Source of the DNA: Hysterium pulicare CBS 123377
Lineage: Eukaryota; Ascomycota; Dothideomycetes; Hysteriales; Hysteriaceae
Assembly (NCBI GenBank): GCA_000467715.1
Contig: AJFK01000318.1
Coordinates: 124,001 to 188,000, forward strand
Length of the DNA: 64,000 nt
Direction: 5' to 3'
The notes under the pieces were generated by a model that did no database searches, was not told the origin of the DNA, and saw nothing but the letters and a program-made list of their open reading frames with translations. Positions 9,687 to 18,946 of this stretch are shown here, in pieces; the stretch's first letter is position 1, and the number at the start of each line of letters is the position of its first letter. The position numbers and the translations under genes were made by a program.

Positions 9687-11366
9687 TTAGTCGTCCAGTA
9701 GCTCCATGACGAGCTTAGGTATTGCCTCAACACCTTCAGCTCGAATAGCGCTCACAGGGACGGAATGCAATGCCCTCTTCCACGCATTCTTTCGTCCGCT
9801 AGGATGAGGCTGGATGCCAGTTTGTACATCTTGTAGGTATTTTCGAAGAGCTGCGTAGTTCGACTGGGTCTCTGGCAGATCCGCCTTCGTCCCTATGACA
9901 AACCATGGTTTCGATAATATAGGGGTTGAAGTGAGTGGAGGTAGATAACGCGAATCAGAGTCGTGAAAGCCCGGCTGTGCTGGTCCGAGTTCCTGGCTAC
10001 TCGCAGAGGTACCTCCAAATGGTTTGTATGTCACCATCCTTCGCTCAGTTTCAGCATTCAATTCTTTCCCTTTCATAGCCTCGTATTCGGAAACTTCCTT
10101 CCAAAGGGATTTTAAAGCTTGCACGGCATCTCCCGCAGATAGATCAATGACGAATGCGAGGACTGCTGCTCTTTCAACATGGCGCAAGAATCCTAGACCA
10201 AGCCCTTTGTCGAGATGCGCATCTTCAATCAGTCCTGGCACGTCGGCGATGGTGAAGTTGACTCTGTTTGCCCCATCACTTCGGCGCTTGATAATTGCTG
10301 GTCGACCTGTGTGATCATCCAGCACTACCGTGCCAACGTTCGGCTGTAATGTCGTGAATGCCCAACTCCCCACTCTTGCTCGACTATTGCTCAGCGCCCT
10401 CAATAATGTACTCTTCCCAGCGTTCGGTAATCCCACAAGCCCCAGATCGGCCAGAATCTTCAGTTCCAATTGCAACGACAGCTTCATACCATCATCTCCC
10501 TTTGTAGCCATTTTGGGCCTCGCAGCATTCCCAGTTACGAAATGCGGATTTCCTAATCCACCCATTGCACCAGCTGCTAGGAGCATTGGTGTTTCCATGT
10601 GTTTGTCCAGATCCAGCCAGATCGGAGCTTCGGGTTGAATAGCTGCCAAATGCGATCGTCTTGGTTGTGGGAGGGAAGGAAACTCCATTCTTGCAAGCTG
10701 ATCAGGCCGGGAACCTGGAAACACTAGCCATTTGTCCCTCCTCCAGTTTCCCCTCGTCTCTTCAGGCGCTTCTTCTTGACCATACATTTCAGCCCTTTGT
10801 TGAGCTTCTTCTGCCACTTCTATTGGATCGTGCCTTGATACTTCTCTAACTACAGTTCCCACCGGAACTGTTATGAGAACATCGCTGCCCCTTTCTCCAC
10901 CTTTCATCTTTCCCTGCCCATTTTTCCCTCTTCCAGCTTTCATGAAGCGCCTTCGTGCAAGCTTGTGTAGTGATGTCTCCCCATTTACAGCCTGAATGTA
11001 TATGTTTCCACCACTGCCACCGTCGCCGCCATTTGGGGGGCCCTCTTCGATGTATTTTTCTCGGACGAAAGACACACAGCCATGGCCCCCGGCACCGGCT
11101 TCCAGCGAAATTATACAGCGGTCAGCGAATGGGCTTAGAGAGTAATTATCCGGAGATGGATTCAAGTGAGAGAGATGGTCATCAGATAGCAATGATTCGG
11201 AATCTGGCGTCGAAGTAGTTGTAGAATTGCATCTTTTCGTGAAGGCTGCGGACGTCGGCTTGAAGAAAGGGCAGCGGCGAAGCGAAGGAAGGGTCGAATC
11301 GCTGAGAAATGGGTACAAGAAAGGGGTCAATGTCCCTTTAATACAGTTTACACGAATTGAAGACAT
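9687..11366 (-). CDS. MTG2: Mitochondrial Obg-family GTPase Mtg2
   Basis: Single-exon gene of 559 residues from the ATG at 11366. The frame is open to 11525, but the upstream 53 residues look like leader; MSSIRVN starts a basic, Ser/Arg-rich mitochondrial presequence. The glycine-rich Obg fold follows (EAGAGGHGCVSF, GPPNGGDGGSGGNIYI). The G domain shows G1 GLPNAGKST (about 312-320), G3 DVPGLIED (375-382), G4 GTKAD (492-496) and a G5-like SAIRAEG near the C-terminus. Obg/CgtA proteins bind the large ribosomal subunit; yeast Mtg2 is needed for assembly of the mitochondrial 54S subunit at the inner membrane. A charged insert of about 70 residues splits the Obg fold, as in other fungal members. 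Confidence 0.93.
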   Translation of the reverse strand: MSSIRVNCIKGTLTPFLYPFLSDSTLPSLRRCPFFKPTSAAFTKRCNSTTTSTPDSESLLSDDHLSHLNPSPDNYSLSPFADRCIISLEAGAGGHGCVSFVREKYIEEGPPNGGDGGSGGNIYIQAVNGETSLHKLARRRFMKAGRGKNGQGKMKGGERGSDVLITVPVGTVVREVSRHDPIEVAEEAQQRAEMYGQEEAPEETRGNWRRDKWLVFPGSRPDQLARMEFPSLPQPRRSHLAAIQPEAPIWLDLDKHMETPMLLAAGAMGGLGNPHFVTGNAARPKMATKGDDGMKLSLQLELKILADLGLVGLPNAGKSTLLRALSNSRARVGSWAFTTLQPNVGTVVLDDHTGRPAIIKRRSDGANRVNFTIADVPGLIEDAHLDKGLGLGFLRHVERAAVLAFVIDLSAGDAVQALKSLWKEVSEYEAMKGKELNAETERRMVTYKPFGGTSASSQELGPAQPGFHDSDSRYLPPLTSTPILSKPWFVIGTKADLPETQSNYAALRKYLQDVQTGIQPHPSGRKNAWKRALHSVPVSAIRAEGVEAIPKLVMELLDD

Positions 11367-11842
11367 CCAACGGACCGCGCAAATATCGCAAGAGATGAAG
11401 AGGCAGAGGATGGAATTTTGGCTTGCTCCAAGAATTTCAGCCTTACAGATCCCAAGCTTTGAACCCTGCGCGCCTTGGCAAAAACACCGCCCCTTGATCC
11501 TTCCCTGCCTTTCACATTGAAGCACGTTGTTGGAGTAAGAGCTTAACTGTCTCCTTACAGCCCCGGGATCTTGTTAAGTGTTGAGGACAACTGAGAACTA
11601 ATCCACGTTATGCTCCGAAAGCGATCAGCGCGATCCTGATGAGACATCATCTGGCATCGAAGCCACATTCCTTAGACCCCGACAATATCCTCCGCTTCGG
11701 ACTTCTCAAGTGACATTGGCCCCAGTCACTCTATGCGGGGTCTCTTACCTTCTCTCGGCGAATAACATAGCCTTTAGATTGGACTGAAACCAATTGGGGA
11801 CCGTATTCTCAGGCATCAACAGCTTGTCGCCCCAAATTGAAC

Positions 11843-12938
11843 ATGGCACAGTTGGCGAGGGCAATTCTGTCACCCTACTTGACAGGATCTTTACTATGCC
11901 TCCTGACCGTTGCTCCTTCGACCATTCGAGATCCCATTCAAGCCCGACTCTCGGACAGACTATCCGTGATCCTGGAAATCCTGTTGAAATACGTAGTTGC
12001 ATTCGGAGTCATCTACGAAATGAATGCTAAGCTAAGCCAATGGGCCAACAATAAGTGGATCTGGAAACGTGAAAGGAAGGTAAGTAATTGGGAGAACCAA
12101 GTGGCAGTCGTAACTGGTGGCTCACATGGAATTGGAGCCATGGTGGTAAAAGGTCTGGTATCACATGGGATTAAGGTTGCTGTTCTGGATGTCCAACCCT
12201 TGTCTGATGATGCGCTGGAAAGTGGTATGTCCTTCAACTCTATCATCTATGTGTATCACTAGATTCTGACCTGTTTCAAAAAAAGCCCACATATCATTCT
12301 ACCAATGTGACATTACATCTCGTGCCGCAGTGCACAAGGCAGCAGAAGGCGTCCGCTCAGAGCTCGGCTCTCCCTCCATTCTCATCAACAATGCTGGGAT
12401 TGGCAATGCACAAAATATTCTTGACGCCACCCCTGAAAGTCTACGAACCATTTTCGATGTGAATCTGATCAGCCATTGGTACACCGTTCAGGAATTCTTA
12501 CCAGATATGATCGCCAAGAAACAAGGGCATATCATGAGCACCGCTAGTATGGCTTCATTTCTTGGACTCGCCGGTATGGTCGACTACAGCTGTACTAAAG
12601 TTGGGCTGTTGGCATTCCATGAAGGGCTAAACCAAGAGCTGAAATACCGTTACAACTGTCCCCAGATCAAGACCACTGTCGTTCACCCCTATTGGACCCG
12701 TACAAGACTAGTCAAACCCCTCGAGGGTGGGTTGAAAACAGTTGGCGCACCCCTAGTCGACCCCAAGACAGTAGCAGATGCCATGGTTAGGCAAATCCTC
12801 AATGAGAAGAGTGGACAGATGATTCTCGGGCCCCCAGTTGCCTCAGCAGTTCGAGCCCTCCCAGCGTGGTTGCAGGAGTGTATTCGCGACAATATGGCGC
12901 AGGCTGTTACAGTGAAAGCCACAACAGCGGTGGCGTAG
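11843..12938 (+). CDS. Short-chain dehydrogenase/reductase, membrane-anchored SDR16C/DHRS-like
   Basis: Two exons (11843-12224, 12286-12938) join in phase to 344 residues. The N-terminus has hydrophobic segments (about 15-30 and 43-58) that could anchor the enzyme in the ER or lipid droplets. The Rossmann fold carries the NAD(P) motif TGGSHGIG (91-98), NNAG (162-165) and the catalytic YxxxK as YSCTK (Tyr228, Lys232) with upstream serines in STASMAS. This pattern matches the retinol/17-beta-HSD-11-like SDR branch found widely in ascomycetes. The substrate cannot be inferred. An ATG two codons after a non-ATG open frame sets the start at 11843. Confidence 0.9.
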
Positions 12939-13617
12939 GGCCACAGTTACCTCGACGTAAGTACCGAACGACGACGCTCTCGGCTTTGCTGAGGCACTAT
13001 TTAGACAGTTCCCCAGATGTTGGAGTTAAGCGCGCATAGGAATAGGATACCCTTTAATTGGGTACGGCGCTTGTCAAAAGAGGGTGCAGATTGATGAGAG
13101 AAAGGCAGCAAGGCAGACTGTATAAGTTGAGCAGTCATCGTCTGTTTCATGTAAACGCCAACGCAGGAGAGCAGTCGGCGGTTACAGAAGTCGAATATGC
13201 AGATTCACGTCAGGACTATAATTTGACGAAGAAGTGAAAGATGGCATTGGTCGGGCCAAGGCAGTGTTGGTGATAAGGTGCTGACTGTGGCAGTTGGTTG
13301 AACTGGAATCGGGGTCCTATTGTTAGCTGCCTCTAGCCCGAGCGGGTATGGCGGCGGGCTGTATAGCTACGACCATGCTGTGCCTGGCTGCTGAGCCTCA
13401 CCTCCAAATATACCCCCAGCAATCAACATCCTTCACACCAATTCCAGAATGCCATGCGACCTGTCAGGCCTGCAGCCGCATGGGATAATACCCCGTCGGC
13501 CTCCGTGCCTTGCAGAGCCCGTAAAAAGGCCAACTCAACCTTTCTCTCAATTACTAGTGTGCGAAGTCTACTCTCCTTCCTGTCGCTTTTGCATCTTCGA
13601 GCAATGTCAAGAATGCA
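12939..13617. other. Intergenic region before the wall-sensor-like gene
   Basis: No coding signal on either strand. It should contain the 3' UTR of the dehydrogenase gene and the promoter of the next gene. Confidence 0.5.
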
Positions 13618-16221
13618 ATGAAGGGCAGGATTTCATTTTTGTTATTCTATATCAGTCTTTTCTCACCTGACAATGTCGCTGCGCATCGCTGTATGTGCTT
13701 GATATATATCTTTTGTTCGCAAAAATTGACATAAATATTAGTTGCCCGATTCCTCAATACCACAGTGCCGGCGACGGCTTCGACGGCGAACAATGCGGAA
13801 CTATCATCGACAGCGTTGGCGGGCTCAATTACAGCGGAGAGTTCAATTGCAGTAGCTTCCAGCGATTCCAGTCCATCTATAGAGACTACTACTGGAATAT
13901 CGGAAACATGGACGTCCTCAAGCAGCGTTCAATGTTTTCTATGCACTGTACTCACCGAAGCCTCGTCCGCTGTCAGTAGTCGAGGCCTAGCTACCGTCAC
14001 AGATCCCTCGATCATCTCCATACCAGGACCTAGTACGGCTGGGATTTCTTCTATCGCAATACTTAGTCTACCCACGACGACTCCAAGTTTATCCTTTCCT
14101 CCTGTTCCTCCGGCTTCATCGATCGGGTTTCCAAGTCTTCTATCCGAGCTTACTTCTTTGGCTATCCCGGACTCGTCTACAATATTTCAACCTTTTACCA
14201 CTGTACAAAGTGCTATTTCGTCATCAGGCGTTTCCTTTCAGACGATTCCATTTGCATCCATTCCTTCATCGATACCTACCGGTCTTCCAAGTACTGTTCC
14301 ATTTGTTTCTCAAGGCCCTTTTTCAACTGCATTAGAACCTTCTTCCAATCCTTCATCCATCATTAATTGGTTAACTTCAATCCTTGCAACAATACCCGAA
14401 CCTTCGAGCGCTTCAGATCCGACTCTGATAACATCGGAGCCAAGTCTAATCACTTCAGAACCAAGTCTAATAACATCGCAGCCAAGTCTGGTAACGTCGC
14501 AGCCAGTTTTGGTAACGTCTGAGCCGACTCTAGTAACAGTGATTCCGACAGCATCGTCGAACACTGATGTCACGGGATCTAGTTCGGCGATGGGCTTAGC
14601 CTCCACATTTCCAACTACTACAGCAACAGCTTCGACGTTATTAGGGACATCAAGCGTTACAATCGCCGATACTTCTCTCCCTTCTTCTATTGGTTCTCAA
14701 ACAACCATACCATCGTCTCTACTTTCAACAGCGCTCACACTCATCCCCACGGCGACAACTCCGTCCAGCCTTGTTTCACAGCCACTGAGCACAATCGTTA
14801 GCTCGCTGAGTGATATTTCTACAGCCTCTTCAATAAAATCATCCCTTATAAAGTCTCCGATTTCTTCAACATTGCCATTCCTCACTACGGCCGCTACCTC
14901 TAGCCAGTCCGCAATTACTTCGTCTCTCAGCCTATCGAGCGCTCCGTCTACCAATCCATCATCTTTATCGTCGACAACGCAATCCGCTCCCACCTTGTCA
15001 TCGACCACACACTCCGCGTCTTCTTCCTTAATTTCATCGACTTCCGTCTCCACCTCTTCGAGGTCCTCTTCGAGTCCTTCGCTAACGAGCAGCCCATCGA
15101 CAACCCAAAGTCGGACATCCTCCGCTCCTTCATCATCCAGTTCCACAACAGTCGCGGCTGCAGCCTCCTCCAATGCACCACCAGTCACTGGTGGTCAAAT
15201 TGCTGGCATAGCCATTGGCAGCACAGCAGGCGCACTTCTGATTGTAGTCGCCATCCTTTTCCTCCTTCGCCGCCGGAAACAAAAAGCATCCCGTCTGAGT
15301 GGTGGAAGCGTATACCCCGAGCTCGCTTATCTCTACGATCCCTCTATCCCAGTAAGAATAGGCGCGGCTGGAGCTGGATCTGGTGGGCCAACTGATAGAG
15401 GAAGTGCAGGAGGTGGAAGAGGCGGCGGTGGTGGAGGCGCGGGAGGACCCGCAGGAGGAAACGGATACACTGCAATTCCGCAAAATACACCACGAAGTCC
15501 AGGCACACCGCCTCGAAGTGGAACACCAACACCACAGCGAAGTCCACGGTTAGCAGGCTATGGAGGACCGCTTGCAGATGCCAGCGGAGCTTATTCAGGC
15601 GCTGATTATGGTCCCATATCCCCTTTTCCCGGCTCATCTCCTCTTGCATCTCCTTACCTAAATCCCGGGAATCTAACCGAAGGGCGAGGATATCGAGAGT
15701 CCGACACACTACTCAACGCACCACTCAGCACCCCCTGTGCAATCCCACTAGCTGCTATCACATCCCATGCACGAAGCGGAAGTGGGGATTCACAATCCAC
15801 ACTCACCAACGCCCCACAACTCGAACCACTCCGCTATCAACCTGTCGCCGAAGAAAGCACGCCATCCGTTCCAGGTCCACCAGTGGCCCGAAAATCCATC
15901 ACTCCACCAATCAGGGGTGGCGTATGGGAAGAAGTAGATCTCGAAGCTGGATTACCTCTGATCTCCAACGCACAAGCCAATTCCTTCCGCGGGAACCCCG
16001 TTCCCATCGGTGCTGGCCAGAGCCTAGTGATTACAGGCGTTGGGACGGGCGGATTCGCAATCAAGAGGAAAGAGGTTGGGAGTGGGTCGCCGAAACTCGT
16101 ACATTCCAGTCCAGGGCAGGTTGCAGCGAGGACGGCGGAGAGGGTGGAGAGTGAGGTGAATAGGAAGAGGAGTAGTGAGTTGCTTTTTGCGGATCATAGG
16201 TTAATTGGGAGGGAGTTTTGA
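13618..16221 (+). CDS. Ser/Thr-rich single-pass membrane protein, Mid2/wall-sensor-like
   Basis: I model two exons: 13618-13690, encoding the signal peptide MKGRISFLLFYISLFSPDNV, and 13766-16221; they join in phase (GTATGT donor, CACAG acceptor) to 842 residues. The long frame otherwise begins only with GTG, so an upstream exon is required. Residues about 30-495 are an almost uninterrupted Ser/Thr/Pro ectodomain expected to be heavily O-mannosylated. A transmembrane helix follows (GIAIGSTAGALLIVVAILFLL, about 505-525) with a stop-transfer RRRK. The cytoplasmic tail of about 310 residues is Gly- and Pro-rich with many SP/TP sites. This architecture resembles Mid2/Wsc cell-wall stress sensors, but no WSC or Cys-rich head domain is present, so the function is inferred. 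Confidence 0.8.
14425..14550 (+). repeat. 21-bp tandem repeat in the Ser/Thr-rich ectodomain
   Basis: Six consecutive 21-bp units, in frame, encode a seven-residue repeat of the form TS[EQ]P[ST]L[IV]. The first three copies are nearly identical; the later ones have diverged. An in-frame repeat like this can change ectodomain length by slippage without breaking the gene. Confidence 0.85.
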
Positions 16222-16577
16222 TAAGATTCTGTAATTGTTTTAGTAGGATGTATTATTAATTAGATACCATGAAATTTAAATATTTGGACTCAGTATAGCA
16301 TGTTATTGGGAGGTGTGGTCGTGATGAGTAGGAGCCAAGCCTAGAGTAGGAGAGCCAGTATTAGATAGAAGAAGACTAACTATTTTCTAGAGTATATAGA
16401 AATAGAGTCTAGAATAGGAGAGACTGTAGAATAGTCTTAGTGAGGCGAACTGGATTTCTACCGTGGTACACAGGTCAATCCTTCAGTGTACACGGAGGTC
16501 ACCTTGCATGGAGTGGTTGTGCATAAGTAAGCTTTTCTCATTTCAAGCTGCCTGTTCTAGCTCTCTGGCCAAACTCT
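16222..16577. other. Short intergenic region, convergent genes
   Basis: 3' ends of the convergent sensor-like and D-lactate dehydrogenase genes. It contains two imperfect copies of a TAGA-rich segment (GAGTAGGAGAGCC and GAATAGGAGAGAC, about 16340-16430) of unknown meaning. Confidence 0.5.
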
Positions 16578-18242
16578 CTACTCTAGTCTAACTACTTTAT
16601 CTGGATTTAAGATCCCTTTTGGATCCAGCGCGAATTTCACCCTCCTCATCATATCCACCCCGTTCTCCCCCACTTCCTTGGCGAGCATGCCTCGCAGCTT
16701 GAGGCCGATGCCATGCTCGCCAGTTATGGTCCCCTCCAGCTGCAGGGCGCGTATCTGGACGAATCTGATAAGCTCCTCGCCCTTCCGCTCCATATCCTTA
16801 GAGCAGATAACAGCTGTATGGACGTTTCCTAGAATACGATTAGCGAGCTATAATGAGCTTCCCAGAGGCCAAATGAGCTACGTACCGTCCCCAACATGCC
16901 CCACGGAGGAGCAAAAGAAGCCCAGGTCCCTCGTCCGCTGCTCAGTTGCCTGGATCAGGTCTGCCATCTTCGAGATCGGGACTGCGGCATCTGCGGACAG
17001 GAAGAGATCGTCTGAGCGAGTCTTCATGGCCATGAAGCTGGGCGCGATCGCCTTCCTATCCGCCCAGATGCTGTCCACATCCTCTTTATTGCTGAAAGGA
17101 CAAAAGTTCAGGCAAGCATGTTGCTTGCATATCTCCGAGGCGGCGTTGAGCTGGCCGTAGATGACTTGCTGCATACCGGCAAACTTGATAAAGAGAACTG
17201 GCTTCTCGTCCCAGATCCACTTCGTCACGCTGCTGAGACCAGAGCGTTTCAATGCGTGCATACCGTTCTGGTCGATGAACTCTAGCGCTTCGAGGACGAT
17301 GCCTGAGTTTACGATTGCGACGGCAGCGAGGATGGCGTCTTTGGTGGTGTTGAATATGGCGAAGGCTACGTGAATGTTCTGGGGTAAGAGGGTTACTTTG
17401 AGGACGGCTTCTGTGACGATTCCGAGCGTGCCTTCGGAGCCGATGATTAAGTGTGTGAGGTCGTAGCCAGCTGAGGACTTGCGAGGACGATTGCGTGTTT
17501 TGATGATTGCACCGTCGGCGAGGACGATGGTGAGGGAGATTACCCAGTCGCGGATGGTGCCGTAGCGGTATGCGGAGGGGCCTGAACAGCCCATTGCGAC
17601 CTGGGAGGTTTATTGTTAGCTTTGTACTTCAAAAGTTGAGACTAGATTGGAAAAGATTTTTCATACCATTCCGCCAATTTTGGCGCCAGGTGCTGGATCA
17701 GGAGGAAAGAACAGATTCTTCTGAGCCAGAAACCCGTTCAGTTCTACCCAGCCCACTCCAGGTTGCACAACCACATCCATATCATTCTCATGCAGTGCAA
17801 TGATCTTGTTCATGTTCTTGAAATCGATACAGACTCCACCTCGTGTAGCAGCTAGAGAGCCGCCCAGCCCAGTTCCTCCGCAAAAGGCAGTGATGGGGAT
17901 GTTTCTGGCATGGCAGACTTGTGCAATAGCGCTGACTTCATCCGTGGTCTTGGGAAAGAAGATCGCCTTCGCCTTTTGATCTTCAGGAGTAGGGAAGAAT
18001 TGAGTACTAGAGCGGGCTTTGCATTCTGCTTCGTTGTAAAGGACGTCGATGTCTCTGAGCATGTAAGTCATCTTCAACGTCCGGACTGCATCCTGAATGG
18101 TTGTGATTGACGAGTCATAGTGTAATTCGGGGCTGTTTGCCAGCGACAGCGTCGACTCGAGAGTCGGGTCCATGGGTGCAAGTTTGAGGTTGCTCAGGTC
18201 GGTTTCGAGGCTATTGTCTTCTTTGGATGAAGGTGAAGACAT
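16578..18242 (-). CDS. D-lactate dehydrogenase (cytochrome-type), FAD-binding oxidoreductase
   Basis: Three exons on the minus strand (18242-17667, 17600-16886, 16828-16578) join in phase to 513 residues. The N-terminal FAD_binding_4 (PCMH) domain shows the nucleotide-binding pattern ITAFCGGTGLGGSLAATRGG and the IIGSEGTLGIVTEAVLK signature. The FAD-oxidase C-terminal domain ends with GTITGEHGIG and KFALDPKGILNPDKV, typical of the DLD/GlcD family. These flavoproteins oxidise D-lactate or a similar 2-hydroxy acid and pass electrons to cytochrome c or quinone. Unlike yeast Dld1, the N-terminus (MSSPSSKEDNSLETDLSNL) is acidic and lacks a visible mitochondrial presequence, so its location may differ. 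Confidence 0.92.
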
Positions 18243-18259
18243 ACTGGTTGATTTCTGGG

Positions 18260-18589
18260 CTAAACCCGATTCGGAAGACTAAACGAACTAAATTGCAATG
18301 CTTCTCCTATTTGGGGCATTTCAAGTACAGAGATGAATTGTTCAAGACAGCTTTTGAAGAACTTATCTGACTTGAAGTTGAGGGATTCGACGCGCTTGTC
18401 AGCATTGGCAACAAGGATTCGACCAATGAAATCTATATCTACCGCATGGGTTGCATCGTTTAAAGTATCCGCAAGAGCGCACAACGTATCTTGCGTTCGC
18501 GATGTCAGACTGGCCGCATGACCTAGAGAAGTGACTGCAATGCGCGGACAGGCTCCAAGTGTAGCAGAGACATGTACACAGATTGTCAT
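18260..18589 (-). CDS. Possible short coding exon, unresolved
   Basis: An open frame on the minus strand directly upstream of the D-lactate dehydrogenase start encodes about 100 residues with coding-like stretches (DFIGRILVANADKRVESL, SCLEQFISVLEMPQIGEAL). An ATG at 18650 could be joined to it by an intron with a GTGAAG donor. It could be an unrecognised small gene, a relic, or chance. I do not recognise the family. Confidence 0.25.
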   Translation of the reverse strand: MTICVHVSATLGACPRIAVTSLGHAASLTSRTQDTLCALADTLNDATHAVDIDFIGRILVANADKRVESLNFKSDKFFKSCLEQFISVLEMPQIGEALQFSSFSLPNRV

Positions 18590-18946
18590 CGAACGCGCAC
18601 AGTGGACTAGAGAGGAAAGCTGACTTCACGATGAAGATCTCAAAGGACATCTATTCACATACTAAGAGAGTCTGACGTACATCACAGAATGAGGAAAAGA
18701 AAACATATTAGTTGCCTGTGGAAGCAAGCCTACAATACCATGGTTATAGAGTTGAATATACACCTAGGAGCTTGAACTGGATTCAAAAAATAATTCCTCT
18801 CATCCTGTATTTAGAATACGCTACTTTTCGGCGTCCAAGTAGAATCAAATCATCAACAAAACCCAAGTAAGTACCTGGTATTAACCAAATGGGAATGAAT
18901 AAACAAAGCAAAGTCGTGAAAATAAAACAAGGCCGCGCTCATTCGT

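Noticed and set aside
14697-15188. Long minus-strand open frame (163 codons) rich in Asp/Glu/Val
   Set aside because: It is the antisense shadow of the Ser/Thr-rich ectodomain. Ser codons such as TCG/TCT read as Asp/Glu-rich sequence on the other strand.
16330-16440. TAGA-rich imperfect repeats considered as a mobile-element scar
   Set aside because: Short, imperfect and without terminal structures; simple sequence is a sufficient explanation.
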